Shown piece by piece: positions 10,640 to 22,800 of a stretch of 64,000 nt of DNA. The position numbers and the translations under genes were made by a program. How positions within the stretch are numbered: position 1 is the first letter of the stretch; each line of letters begins with the position of its first letter. The stretch lies in NCBI RefSeq assembly GCF_036324505.1, contig NC_086350.1, positions 28,817,448 through 28,881,447 of the forward strand, written 5' to 3'. A model generated the notes under the pieces. It was not told the DNA's origin and made no database searches. It saw nothing but the letters and a program-made list of their open reading frames with translations. The stretch comes from Eleginops maclovinus (lineage: Eukaryota; Chordata; Actinopteri; Perciformes; Eleginopidae).

Positions 10640-12664
10640 AGGTACTATTGCTGAAGTCTGGGTACTATTGCCATCTTGCACAACCCTGTTGGATGTGGTT
10701 TCTTTGGAGACGTCTTGTAGTTGTGTTGACTGTGGCTTTCTTTCCTTACTGTAACTTATTTCCTTAAATTGTTCCCTCCTTTGTTGTTTTGAGCGATCTT
10801 GGTGTATGCATGTAGGGTGACGTTTGGAGCAGGTGTCGCAGACCATCCGGTTACTACACCTCTTGGATGGATGGCCAGGACTCAAACAGCCGAAGCACAG
10901 TCTCTCACTCTGAATAAATTTGACTCAGTCAGTGACTGGCTTCTCAATGAATTTGTAACACTTGTGTACGCTGTGCCCTACTTTCTTACAAAACACACAC
11001 GTGGCTATGTTCCTTTCGCTGGTGTTAGTTGTGAAGATCTTGGCACCTACAGTTTGGTTGTTGGAGGCCACAGCATTTTGGTTAGGAACCTCACAAAATA
11101 ACTGAAGCTTGGGAACCTTCTGTGCTCCAGTTGGTATTGTGTGGCCTTTTGGTTCCATCTGGTGCTCAACCAGTGGGGTAGTTTGGCACTTTGATTCTCA
11201 ATTCCATCATTAAGAACATTTAGATTCTCCTTGTGAGCAATGGAAGATTCACAACTGTGTAACAATTCCACACAATTCCTTAACTCAGCCCTCTCCCTTG
11301 AGGCTATTTTTGGCCATGCATGTAATTTGTCTCGGAAGGTTTTGGCAATTACGAAAGGCTCGCCCAAATCGTTCATTGAGCAGGTCCCATGCTACGTGAT
11401 ATGAATCTTCTGAATCAATCAGAAAAGTACCTTCTACGGCGTCTTTAGCTGCTCCAACATTTTTCCGAAGAAAGAAGATCTTCTCTGCAGTTGAAATATT
11501 TTTCCTCTCAATTAGTGTCTGAAAAGATGACTTCCAACGATTAAACTTGAGTGGATCCCCACTAAAGATTGTAGGCTCTGGAATGGGTAGCCTATTTGCT
11601 GATATAGCCTCAGCCAAGACCTTGATAAGCTCTCCCGTACCATCTGGAAGCACACTACTTGGAGCCACATCTCTTAGTGACTGTGGGTGCTGATGGACAA
11701 CTATAGGCGTTTCAGAGCTCTGTGGTGGTGTAAGTCCTTGGTCTGGATGGAAATCTTTTCCATCATAGACTTGAAGCCTTGCTTTGACTGCATTTAGCCT
11801 TTTCAGCTCCTCCAAATGCTCAAGTTATCTTTTCAAGTCTTCTACAGACCTTTTTCTTGGAGTATTCTCTTCTTGCTGTTTCTTTAAGAGAGCAGCCTCT
11901 TGTTTCTCCTTTTCTATCCTACGTTCAGAGTCTCTTCCCTTTCTCCTTGAAGACGGCGAGTTAATGCAGCTGTTTCCTGGTCTGCAACTATCTGCTTATC
12001 CTCAGCTTCAAGTCTTTGCAGTTTCTCTTGGTGGCACCCTCTCTCAGCCATAATCTTCAATACAGCTTGCGTAGCTGCATACTCTGCAGCAGCTTCTTGT
12101 CTTTTGACTGAGGATACATTAGAGCGAAAGGAAGCGTTAGAACCATCAGAGGCTGGAAGTGAAACACTGGAAATTGAAGATGCAAATACAGAGCTTGCAT
12201 CAGGCCAAATCAGCTCCTCCTTTGTTCCTTGAATTAGAGACTGGGCATTCTGTACAACAATCCTGGTGACTGATATGCAGTTGTCCATCTTGCGGCGCAT
12301 GTCGTGAGCTGGGCTGTCAATCCTTCAGTATTCATCATAAACTGTATTCAGTTCAGATAATTTCCTTTGAATAGTGCGGATGTGTTCTTGTAGGATGTCA
12401 CTGGGATCCTGTTTTATCACAGATTTTTAGTTAGAGCCTTCCAGCGTTCATAAATATTGTCAAAGCGAAGTAGAAGCCCTTTTGTCTTTTCTTTCAGAAA
12501 TTCCTTTCCCCTTTCTGTTAATGTGCAGGCTCTTTCATCTCTACTTGGCTCTGCAGAATGTACTACTTGTTGTAGACTTCGCTAGACTCATCTGTCTGCT
12601 CTGGCTCTGCAGCTTGTGTTATGGCAGCTGCTACACCCTGAGTCTCTTCATTTGTTTGTGACAT
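10640..12664 (-). pseudogene. BEL/Pao gag remnant
   Basis: A start codon at 12664 opens MSQTNEETQGVAAAITQ. The frame then decays and is picked up at 12300-11914 (charged, coiled-coil-like) and 11815-11285. The latter holds EPTIFSGDPLKFNRWKSSFQ and LIDSEDSYHVAWDLLNERFG, the DUF1759 capsid-like part of BEL/Pao gag. Zinc knuckles follow: TCVFCKKVGHSVHKC (frame 11158-10925) and CLSPGHPSKRCSNRMVCDTC (frame 10885-10619). At least four frame breaks occur. The role would have been particle assembly and RNA packaging. Confidence 0.85.
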
Positions 12665-13112
12665 GTTCAATTATTTAGCAATTACCTGTACATAATCAAC
12701 TTGTCTCACATAAGCAGTACATATAACAACAAGCCTTTCCACAAAATACTCAGGTGAAAGGGTTAAACTAAGTTAGGTCACTGTCTTTCAAATAAACCCT
12801 TTAAGGAGGGTAAACATTATAAAGGCTTGCTTGGAACAATATTAAACCATGAATAGAACATTCCCCTCAAAATGTCAGCTTGCTTAAATATACACAAAAT
12901 AGTTGTAAACCAATTCCACTTATAATATATATAATAATTATAATATATTATATACAATAAAATAATGAATGACCAATATAAACCACCAACAAGCCAATTA
13001 CATCAATGCCCCTTCATGTGTTGTAAAACGCTGTTATTGTTATTAGGTTACACACCATCCCTTGTAGTTTTTTCAGTCTTTATGTCACGTTTCAGAACAC
13101 AAACTTTAGTGT
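12665..13112. other. BEL/Pao leader, non-coding
   Basis: This A+T-rich stretch lies between the gag start and the ZMYM1-like hAT. Its position fits the element's 5' untranslated leader. The leader would continue past the hAT at 15854-15863 to the 5' LTR at 15864-16513. No gene is visible. Confidence 0.5.
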
Positions 13113-13114
13113 CT

Positions 13115-13120
<6 letters not shown>

Positions 13121-13159
<39 letters not shown>

Positions 13160-15845
13160 GCATATATATATATGTATATGCATTTATTTATCATTTGTTA
13201 ATTCAGGTTGAAAAAGACAGTTGCAGCTCAAAAGATGACAGGGAGAGTGCAGGGAAGGGCCAGGATGCTCAGCATCACAACATTTCAAACGCCCAGACAG
13301 TCAGACAGTTACAGCCTGGAACAATTTTTTGCTTATCAACCACAGCAAAAGCCCAAAAATGTGTCTCTGCAGAGAGTGTTCATTTGTAAAGATGGCACAA
13401 ATCGCAAATGGCTCACATACTGTGAGGAGAGTCACACGTTATATTGTACAGTGTGTTTGGCATTTTCCAAGGCATATGAAACAAATCCCTTCTTAAGTGG
13501 AATGCAGGACCGGAAGCATGTCAATCAAAGTAGAGGAGCATGAAAGGGGGGCCATGCATAGGGTGTGTGCTGAAGCATATTTTTTACATGCATCAAAAGC
13601 TGATACTGCCAGTCTGCTACATGGTCCCCATATAGTGTCCCACAGAGACCAAATAAAGAAAAGACCGCAAGTGTTGGAACGAGTTGTTGAAATAGTTAAA
13701 GTCATTGGTAAGAGAGGACTTAGCTATAGAGGGTCACAATCTGAAGCAGCTTACACATTGAATGAGTATTGACCATGGGAACTTTTTGGAGCTTGTAATT
13801 CTTCTTGGGAAATATGATGTATGTCTGAAGAAACATCTCACTGAGTGCAGTGAGAAAAGTAACAAGGTGCATCAAACAGGAGATCAGGGTCGAGGCTCTC
13901 TTGTGACATTTTTGTCCAAAACCACTGTGAATAAAGTCATCTCTAAAGTGCAGCAACTTATACAGGAGACCATTGCAAAAGAGGTTAGAGAGGCTCAGAT
14001 GTTTTCAGTGCAGATTGACACAACCCAAGACATCACATCCCAAGACCAGTGCTCTTTAGTCTTAAGGTATGTCAAAGACACCGTTCAGGAAAGGCTTCTT
14101 GCAGTGGTGAAGTCTGAAGCATCAACTGGCCAATATTTTGTCACGGTCCTTGCAGATGTCCTTGAGAAATGTGAATTGGAGATCAGCAACTGCATCAGTA
14201 ATGCCACTGATGGTGCATCCAATATGCAAGGCCAATACAAAGGTTTTTCCGCTCTGTTGTCCTCGAAAGCGCCAAACCAAGTGCATGTGTGGTGTTATTC
14301 ACATGTGTTAAACCTGGTTCTGGCTGACACAACTGAAGTGGCTATTACCAGTGGATCCTTGTTCTCACTAATGAACGATATTGCTGTCTTCTTTCGTGAG
14401 TCATACCAGAGGATAAATGTGTGGGAGCAGGAAAGTCACTGAAAAATATTGAAGGCCAGTTTAACCTGAAAACATCAGCGTGTGTCAAGCAAAAGGGTAT
14501 TTTGAGGGTTTAATGAGGTTTGAGACAGTTCTGACTGCTCAGCTTTTCCTCAGGATCTTTGAAGTCACAACACCACTCTCCAAATACTTGCAGACGCATG
14601 GTTTAGACATCTTGACTGCTCACCGAATGGTTCTGACCACTGAAAATGCCCTCAAGAACATGTCACAAGATTTTGAGTCAGTGAAGAAAGCTGCTGATGT
14701 TTTTGTTCAGTGGGCAAATACAAAATTGTCTGAGGAGGAATGTGATAGGGAAGTGGAAGAAGCTCTTCCAGAGAAAAGGATGAAGAGAACAAAAGACGAT
14801 GGATGGTAAAATGGCAACGGATGAGAGCTTTGGAAATGCTAACAGTGCCTATGAAGCAGAGGTCCATAACCAGGTGATGGACACAGTTACAGGGAGCCTC
14901 CAAAGGCGTTTTCTATCCCATGGTTCCCTCTATGCAGACATGGCTCCCATTGACCCAAGAAACTTTACCCAAGTTTGTTTATCAGGTCTGCTTGATACTG
15001 CTTTTCAAGGGTTGAGCAAATGCTTACTCAAGTTTGACAGCAATGCAACTGCTGCTAATTTGCAAAGTGAGCTTAAGTGTTTGGTAGCACAATGGTCACG
15101 TCTGAAACAGTCTGTGTTGGATGAATACAAAGTTAGGACAGTGGTGGAAGAAGAGACAGAAGAGAACAAAGACACAGAAGAGGAAGAGGAGGAACTTAAA
15201 CTGAGCACCTGCAAAGCTTGTAAAAACTGCCCAGCATGTTGTTACCAGATTCTGACAAGGTACAACCTGTTCACAGATACCTATCACATCCTTGGCCTAA
15301 GCTACACATTTCTCCTCACTCTTCCTGTCACCCAAGTAGCCTGTGAGAGAAGTTTCTGTCTTCAAATATATAAAGAATACATTGAGCAGCACTAATTCCC
15401 AGGAACATCTCGAAGCATTTATGCTTATGGCCATAGAGAAGGACATTGTCCTTGGGCAGTGAGCTCATTATAGATAGAGTTGCAGAGACCAGTGCCCTGC
15501 TGAGTAAGCTTTTACTGCCACATTATTGCGTACATTTTCATTAGCAACCTATAAATAAAGTTTCTATCCTCCAAGTTCAAGTTAATATAGGTTAGGGCTA
15601 CCTTCTTTGTGAGTGTTCGGAAATACTTTTGTTTTATTGTGGTTTTATTGATGTTTTGTATATAAATAAACACCTCAGAAATGATCATTGATTGTATTAT
15701 CTGTGAATATCTTCAGTCTATAAGGCTTTTGGTATAGTATCTTGAAACGCTGGCAAGTGGTTATTTAAACACAAAATCGCGTATGGGCTGTGGGCCTACA
15801 TTGTTGAAAAAGTCCAGGGCCTTTTTTAGCCCCAGTCCGTCCCTG
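13121..15845 (+). mobile_element. ZMYM1-like hAT transposon, copy 1 (5' truncated)
   Basis: From the (TA)n tract at 13121-13180 rightwards this is nearly the same sequence as the reverse complement of 42194-45018. The right end carries the inverted repeat ending CAGTCCGTCCCTG at 15845. The left roughly 500 bp present in copy 2 (45019-45539) is missing, and similarity stops at the TA repeat. The octamer after the right end is CTGGCTTA (15846-15853). CTGGTTTA stands at 13113-13120, directly before the TA run, and may be the other half of an aged target duplication. Confidence 0.85.
13208..15480 (+). pseudogene. ZMYM1-like hAT transposase, copy 1, broken
   Basis: The N-terminal TTF-type zinc finger region (13208-13543) includes DGTNRKWLTYCEESHTLYC. 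A 2-nt loss near 13530 shifts the frame relative to copy 2. The DUF4371-like catalytic part continues at 13762-14442: SVQIDTTQDITSQDQC, NCISNATDGASNMQG, then HVWCYSHVLNLVLAD. After WEQESH a 130-bp block present in copy 2 is deleted, removing the ETRWWAKN region. Later frames (14480-14809, 14799-15395) carry the rest and the C-terminal dimerisation sequence, ending TLPVTQVACERSF before another shift. It is inactive. Confidence 0.92.
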
Positions 15846-15863
15846 CTGGCTTATGGACGTCTT

Positions 15864-16513
15864 CACGGCACCATAGTTCTTTGTTACTGATGGATTTATT
15901 CATCTTTTTTATTTATATTTTTGGGCAACCAGTGCCTTTAATATAGTGCAGTGGAGAAACGGGGAGACAGAACCTGGGTCCACCGCGTGGGGATCAAACC
16001 CCAGTATATGGCTGCCTGCTCTACCCACTGAGCTATAGGACGGCCGGATCTATTCATCTTAATTGCGCTCCAACATCACCGTCATCAAATCCACCGTCGA
16101 ACTGTTCAATACATAACAAAATAAACATGCATTCATATCACACACAACTTTAAAGACAAAATGAATATGTGTGTTGAAACATAAACACGTAAATAAACAT
16201 ACCTCGCTGACTGCACACAACCGAGAGAAAATTAGTTCACTTGTTAAAAGGAAAACATAAAAAACTTCAAATGTGTACTGCAACATCACCTTAAACTCTT
16301 AAACTTTAAACGTATAGCGGAGTATACAACCCTTGCGCTTCTTCTTGGAGGCGGTCGAAACAACTAAAGGTGTCCCCGCACAACATGGGATGTAAATATG
16401 GTTCCTTCGTAGTGTTAATACAACGAATCAATATTGATGAAAATAAATCATATAAATAATATATGTAAACAAACGTACCAAAAATGACATAAATAATATT
16501 TATGGCAGTTAAA
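15864..16513 (-). repeat. 5' LTR of the BEL/Pao element (SINE-interrupted)
   Basis: This is the second copy of the block at 5847-6342. It shares both ends (CACGGCACC on the left, GCAGTTAAA on the right). The only large difference is a 140-bp SINE plus its 14-bp duplicated target. The intact LTR would be 496 bp. For a minus-strand element this is the 5' LTR. The first flanking bases on its outer side (GTCGG) do not match the outer flank of the other LTR. Confidence 0.75.
15907..16046 (-). repeat. tRNA-derived SINE, copy 2
   Basis: On the minus strand it starts GGCCGTCCTATAGCTCAGTG with a clear A box, then has a GGTTTGATCCC B box and ends T-rich on the + strand side at 15907. It is flanked by GATTTATTCATCTT (15893-15906) and GATCTATTCATCTT (16047-16060), a 14-bp target duplication with one mismatch. 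The sister LTR at 5876-5889 has a single uninterrupted GATTTATTCATCTT, the empty site. Both A and B boxes of the internal RNA polymerase III promoter are recognisable. Confidence 0.92.
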
Positions 16514-16545
16514 GTCGGTCAGGAATTAAAATGGGTCACCTAGGT

Positions 16546-19015
16546 TAGGGTGACCAGACGTCCCCGATTTCCGGGGACAGTCCCCGTTTTCAGTGACCTA
16601 TCCCCGGCTGCTGCTGTCCCCGGACATGTCCCCGGTTTTCACTATGACTGAAATATTCGAAATTGGAATAAAGGGGGGGAAAACAACAAAAACAAAATGT
16701 TGACCAAACGAGACTTATAGTTTGTGCACCCTACTTGCGCAGTCTAAAGCCAGCCAGAACAAGTGCCTAGAATGCCCGTCTTTCTGATCATCTGATTGGT
16801 GGAAAAGCTGCGCAGTAGAATATTTCTCTTCGGGGGCGCAACACTGGCCAGAGGCAGCTGCCAGCTACACGTAGCTAGTAGCCTAGTACTCGATTCTTTC
16901 ATGGTATTCAATGCATTCATTCAGCCAGCACAGTACACACAGCAGAAACATCATTGATTGGATAGATAGGCGAACCAAAGGTGTTCTTGTAAGTGTTACC
17001 GTTTAATCATCTATGTCATGGGCTACGTTCCCAATCAGCATAAACACTCCCAATAATCTCCAGGACGCATGTGATTGATTCCATGAAGTTTTACTGAGAA
17101 TCTTGGGAAACTGAAAATACAGCAAAATATCCGCATTATTATAAACAATATAATCTGTCATCCGGCAGTAGTAAAATATAGAGCTAATTCAGTTTAGCTA
17201 CACAATCAAAATGCTAACAGTCTTTAATGCTCACACAAACTCAGCACTGCTCGATAGGTTAGTGTAAACATATACTCACAGACGTTGCTTTAGCGAAGAG
17301 GGAGAAAGAATAGCTGTGTAACGGAAGAACTGAAGACGGCACGGCTCACACAATCGTAGCTAATCACTGCACTGAGAAACCGGGTTCTTAGCCTATCTCC
17401 CAGCATGTACTACGTCTGAGTTGCTATGGTAACCAAAGTAAACAAGGACACTAAACAGTGTTTCTAACAAAAAACGACAGGGGCATAACAATCTATGTTA
17501 AATATTATTTCACGTTTAATGTATGTGTATTGTTATAAATAATCAATATATTGAAACGGAACATTAAAAGATAATTCACTGTTTCAGGACCGATCATATT
17601 TGTCCAATTCCTGTAGTATTACCGTATGTTGTTTTTAGCCTCAGTTAGCATATAGCTAGTATTGTATTGTATATATGAGTAGAGGAAGAAGGACACGTGG
17701 AGTTACATATTAAACACACCGCCTCTACCTCTCACTCATTGATGCTGCAATGATACTATTGCGTGTTTAATAACTGATAAACCTCAGAAGGATTGCATAA
17801 TAGAATATCGTAGATGAGAGCTTCAGGACATCACTAACAAGATGGCGACGCCCCCGACGACGTCAGCCTATGGAAGAGTCCGGAGAACCCCATGTGACAA
17901 GCGGCCAATAGGATCCAGCCCCCTGTTACCAACCAATGATAGAGATAGAATCGGAGGATGAAACCCTCGTTATTAGTCACATACATGCACACAGCAGAGC
18001 ACACACAGTGAAATCTGACCTCTGCATTTAACCCATCGGACCGGAGCACGTCTTATTTCGGAGTTGTTTATTTAATGGCCGGAAAGGGATGGTTCTATAA
18101 AACATGTTTGTATTTTGAAATCGCTCTCTTTTGTTCCAGACCGCCAGACAGTAACTTCTGATGAGCTCCACTCATTCAGCGGCCTGTGGACGTGTGTACC
18201 GGGCTATTGAGCCACAGCTGTGAAACTTTTTAAAAACCTACTACTGGATCCTTTTATTAAATACTCCTTTTAAAACTTATAAAAGGAGCTTCACTTCGTT
18301 TTCTTTTGAATCGACTCCTGGGCTTCGAATAAAATAACATTTCCTACAGTATTTTACAAGGTGCCTGATAAAACAGATCTGTTTGTCTGTTACAGCTATT
18401 GCTAACATTAGTAGCAGCGATGCTACAAACAACTGTTTAGTAACTCTATGGCACACAGTTTTATTATTATGACATTTCAGTGTCACTTTAGCTCCTTAGA
18501 GGTAGTTGGCAACGTGTCATTAAATAAAACCACTGGAAACGTATTACAAACTATTCATCACGTACTTGTGCCAGCCTGTCAGTGTCAGTGATGACCAGCA
18601 CTCTCTGGCTGGCTGCCTTTATTTATTTAGAGTTAGGGACCATTCACAATAAGACATTGATATTGTACAACAAGAGGAAATCTATCATGCCAGGTTGTAG
18701 CTGTTTGCTCCTTTGTAGCATTTTCCATTTAAAAGTCTTCCTCAAATCTTGTGAAAATCATATGGTGTAAGGAGGACACCTTCATTTGGGTGTACTCTGT
18801 CTGGCTGATGTTCTAAAACCTCAGCTACTTTGTCATCAGAAAAAAAAAAACTCATTGTTAATCAATTCCTTTGCAATTTAGGAGAAATAGGGTGAGAGAA
18901 ACTGCTTTATTTTTAAACTTATTTTAAAACTTAAAAACACTACATGTTTTGGAGAATTTTACGCCTCTGAACCGAAAATGTCCCCGGATTTTGTTTCAGA
19001 AATCTGATCACCTTA
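16546..19015. mobile_element. Non-autonomous hAT-like element, 2470 bp
   Basis: The left end TAGGGTGACCAGACGTCCC and right end GATCACCTTA form an imperfect inverted repeat. It extends inward over CCGGGGAC-type motifs (16570-16630 and 18978-18990). The flanks are a perfect 8-bp duplication ACCTAGGT (16538-16545 and 19016-19023). No transposase-like frame is present. The interior is unlike the other elements; near 17840 it has a GATGGCGACG motif in a relatively CpG-rich patch and near 17970-18030 a fragment of a common fish repeat ('CTCTGCATTTAACCCAT'). Confidence 0.85.
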
Positions 19016-19023
19016 ACCTAGGT

Positions 19024-21390
19024 AGAAAAGACAAGCTACAGTGCGAAGGAAAGGCTACCTTATCTTTCCCAAACACAAATCGCCATTGAGTTTGCTCAAA
19101 TGCATCTTTTCATTCAAACACCTTGAATTACTAGTATCAAATACTAATAATACCAATAGTACCACCTGTCCGAAGTAAAGTTGTTCACTTTTTAATAACT
19201 ACATTCAACTACAATGTGCTGTAATTCTAAAAAGAAATTATTACTGTATCTACCCTTTTGCTTCCTGTACAGATCTTACTATTATTGGTTAATATAATTT
19301 AGCAGGAAAGTATTGAATATTCACAGAAACTGTTCTTCTCCGGTAATAGCTTGCCATATCCATTGGTCTCAGGGACTGTATGAGCTACTGGCTTTGAGGG
19401 GCAAGACTTTTGTCTCCACATGATGACACCATGACCGGCTTAAACAATAGTGAAAGGTTGTTAATTTTTGAAGCTTGGAAGTTAAAAGTGAGCCCTTTTT
19501 TTACAGGTTAAACCACCAACGGGTATATAAATGTGGCATAAACATATATATTATATAGATCTTGAGTGCTGTATTTTGGGGATATTAACTGCCTGCCTTA
19601 CCTGCATCTTTCCACGCATGTTTCATTGGCTGAAATTGTTGTGGCTGTGAATCAGCGTACAGTTAATGAAAAGCTAAAACCTCAATATGAGGTAAAGTAG
19701 AGGGGTTATCAGTGCATGTGTAGATCGTTAGTGTAAGCCAGGCTGCATTTCCTCCCTTCAGATGTGATACAACAACAAACCGAGTATTTTTGTAGTTGTA
19801 AATTCAGTTGGATTAAACCACATTTATGTAGTTAAACATTACAGTTATCTTATTTAATGCAGAATACGATTCTATCCGTGACAGTGGGAATAAAAAACGA
19901 TATGCTATAGTAATCAGAAATAAATCCCCCTTGTTGTACAGAGCAAGAAACACTCCAGCCTTTTATTTAAACTTGTTTAAAACATGTTTAAATAAATATG
20001 TGTGTCCCGGCCCATAAATGTAATTATGCCGTCAGTTTTCAGATAAAGCCCCGGCATCAACAGTTACTTGTGTATTCTACAGTATACTTCTTTTCACCTC
20101 CCGATTTGCTTTCAACCCACCATCTTTTATGGACAAAATAAGATACATATTTATTAACCAGAAGCATGTTTGCATCCATGGTGGCAGCGTCCATCAATGC
20201 GCCATCTGGTGGATCGATGAGCCATTGCAGCTGGTTTCCATATCATTTATCAAGGGGGCGTAACAAGTCTGAGCAGTGTCCACTACGTCACACTAGGGGT
20301 TTTCTTTTAGGCGAGGGCCTGCCACGGACCCATATCATATAGGACCCCTAAAGATGGGGACGCTCGAAATGAGGGGTTACATCCGTAAAATACATAGTGA
20401 CTACTCCAGGCTATGCGAATAATTGTTCAATACACAGTTGGATGAAAAAATAGTGTGAAGGTGTTGTTCCATTGTTTGAATGGGAAAATATGTGTATGCA
20501 ATGAAGGGTAATAAAGAGTTCGATGTCAACACAAACGATACACAAATGACAGTGTCCATTCACCCTTTGCAAACAAGTATGCTGTAACACCTGTTCCAAA
20601 ATCATTTAAATGTTCTTTTATTTTAAAACTTATATTATCCTTAGCCTATACAAATAAATTACTCAAGAAACAAATAGTAAGCTTGTACATTTCAAAAGAT
20701 GGAAACTGTGACGTTTTATTGCAAAAATACATTGTACCACAAGATGACAGTGTTTATACGTAAAGACCTGTGGTTTCTGTTGCATTTGTTGGCGTGTTAA
20801 TCGTCATTCAGAGGCCTGTCGTTTTTTTCTTTCTGTGTTGTTGTATGTGTAGGTTTTCTTACAGTGTATTTTAACTTTATTTCCTGCAGCAGAAATTAAG
20901 AACTTTAGAGAAATATTGAGTTAAACGTAAGTAAATTCAATTTGTTCTGCAAATTATTGTTTTAACCTCCTATTTCTATTTCACTGTTCATAACTCCTGT
21001 CGGATATATTTTGCTAGAGTTAATGTTGCAACAAAGTTTGAAATACATTTGGGCAAAGTTTATATTTGAGGTCCATGTTGCCAACATGCGAGGTTTAGAA
21101 TATCAATATCACCTGCACATAACAATAGTGTACATTATTTTAGTATGGCAATTGAATATTAATTAACATTTTGTATAGGTCTATATGAATAGGCTATAAT
21201 TGATATTTACTAGACCATTATTACCTGCAAATAGTCAGTAAGGCTATTGCAAGTAATATTTCAAATATTTGTGTTTGCATAAAATTACTTTATAAATAAA
21301 CCTACTGGCAGCCTTTAACGATTATTATGTACCAAACACAAATAATTAGTATGACAAAAAGATCTAAAAAGAATTTGAACGGCACTTGAG
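19024..21390. other. Non-coding stretch, nothing recognised
   Basis: This A+T-rich sequence has no convincing exon or transposon termini. The short sequence near 20190-20240 (GCGCCATCTGGTGG) resembles a CTCF-core-like CCCTC/GGTGG motif, but a single match is weak evidence. Confidence 0.4.
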
Positions 21391-21399
21391 CTCGGGAAA

Positions 21400-21613
21400 T
21401 ATTACGAGGGGCTCGTGAAGGCATCACATTGCAGCTGACAGTTAAGGAAGCTCGCGCTCTCTACAGAGGGCTACAGTCTGCGGAGCAAGAGCATTGCCGG
21501 TGTGTGTCCTATGTTTGTGTCTGAGAAACCGTGTGTGTGTGTGTGTGGACTCACTTTTTATCCAAACTAATGTAAAGGATCTCCTCGGATGAAGCGTCAG
21601 AGGAGTCGCTGTG
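21400..21613 (+). other. Candidate 5' untranslated exon (possibly of the liprin-beta gene)
   Basis: This patch is richer in G+C than its surroundings. It ends with CAGAGGAGTCGCTGTG followed directly by GTGAGTC, a strong 5' splice donor (intron from 21614). The first coding exon at 34883 begins after a 3' splice site with untranslated bases, so at least one upstream non-coding exon must exist; this is a reasonable candidate 13 kb upstream. An ATG at 21590 opens only a short upstream frame. The transcription start was not identifiable. Confidence 0.3.
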
Positions 21614-22104
21614 GTGAGTCTCCTGCTGTAACACATGCCGCTCAGTTACGTGGACCATGTCTGCCTCTGTCATACTCAAGTGTCATTTAGTCAAGTTCCT
21701 CTCTTGAGATTTCAAATCATGATTTTCTGATATTGTTGGTAGACGAAGATTAGTTTACTATACAGTGAGCCACTGTAGCTTTAAGTGTGACAAACAACAG
21801 ACAGGTCTGACCCTCTGAACCTGTTCAGTTTGAACTCCACTTCAAGCGTTATCACGGTTCCTAAAGTCAAAAACAATCTGAATATACCTTTAATATTGAA
21901 GGCCGATCTGGACGAGGACATTAGCATACTTTCACCCTGTGTACTTACACAAGTAGGCTATTGGCTTCTAATGCTAAAACTACAATATTCCAATTCTGCA
22001 TGGACCTGGTTCTTCATATTATAAAATCCTATTGTCAACAAGTTGTTATTTGCCAATTGTATCAATGTTACATTCCAACAACTGTCCTGTACTATAGCAT
22101 AAAC

Positions 22105-22627
22105 CAGGGGTGTCCAAACTTTTTTCACCGAGGGCCATACAGAAAAATATACAAAGAGCTGGGCCACTTATAGAGGTGAATATTGGCTCATAAATTAAGT
22201 TATAAGTTAGCAAAATCAATCAAATGTAGGTGAATAATGCGCAATACTTGAAAACACTTTAAGAAAAAAACAGCCTTCATTCATTTATTTTGTTGGCAGC
22301 CCATTCCTTAAAACAGAAGCCTCAGATTGCTTATAATAAGAGCAACTATGAAGGTTAAATTACAAGTTCGTTGTAGAAATAAGTTATTGGGCTTTTTTCT
22401 AACAAGTAAGATTTGTTAGAAAATGTTTTACATTTTAAATCTGAATTTATTTGAAAATTGGGCTCATTCATATATTTTAACATGTATATTTAAGAAGTAC
22501 AATATAAGACAAGCAAAAGTTTAATTTGTGGGCCATATTCCATTATACTTTTAGAATTTGCAGAGGGCAGATTCAAAATGGCCTGCGGGCCGCATTTGGC
22601 CCCCGGGCTGTAGTTTGGACACCCCTA
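22105..22627. mobile_element. hAT MITE, 523 bp
   Basis: Inverted termini CAGGGGTGTCCAAAC (22105) and GTTTGGACACCCCTA (ending 22627) are flanked by the duplication GCATAAAC (22097-22104 and 22628-22635). Inside the ends, GAGGGCC and GGGCCGCATTTGGCCC are typical of this family of fish non-autonomous hATs. No coding capacity. The element at 25673-27359 belongs to the same family. Confidence 0.93.
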
Positions 22628-22763
22628 GCATAAACTATTGTATACAGGATTGGCGTGGAAATGTTATATGTAGCCTATTTAGTAGGGCGGACAGCAAGTG
22701 TTTCCTGCACAAGTGAAACGCTAGTATACTAGCGCTCTGTGGTTCTTCGCTTCATACTTCTTC

Positions 22764-22800
22764 GCTCCAAGCTGACAGTCATACACTGTCAGCTTGGAGC
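22764..22800. repeat. Perfect 16-bp inverted repeat with 5-nt loop
   Basis: GCTCCAAGCTGACAGT (22764-22779) is followed by CATAC and then the exact reverse complement ACTGTCAGCTTGGAGC (22785-22800). No terminator or transposon end was recognised. Confidence 0.9.

Noticed and set aside
6394..12664. A functional retroelement polyprotein
   Set aside because: At least eight frame breaks and an insertion interrupt it; only the motifs survive.
15907..16046. A tRNA gene on the minus strand
   Set aside because: A and B boxes are present, but the 3' acceptor half is replaced by an unrelated tail and target duplications flank it, so it is a SINE.
17834..18049. ORF in the CpG-richer patch of the 16546-19015 element
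   Set aside because: It is short, has no known motif and overlaps a common repeat fragment.
22764..22800. A microRNA precursor
   Set aside because: The loop is 5 nt and the stem 16 bp, too short for a pre-miRNA.
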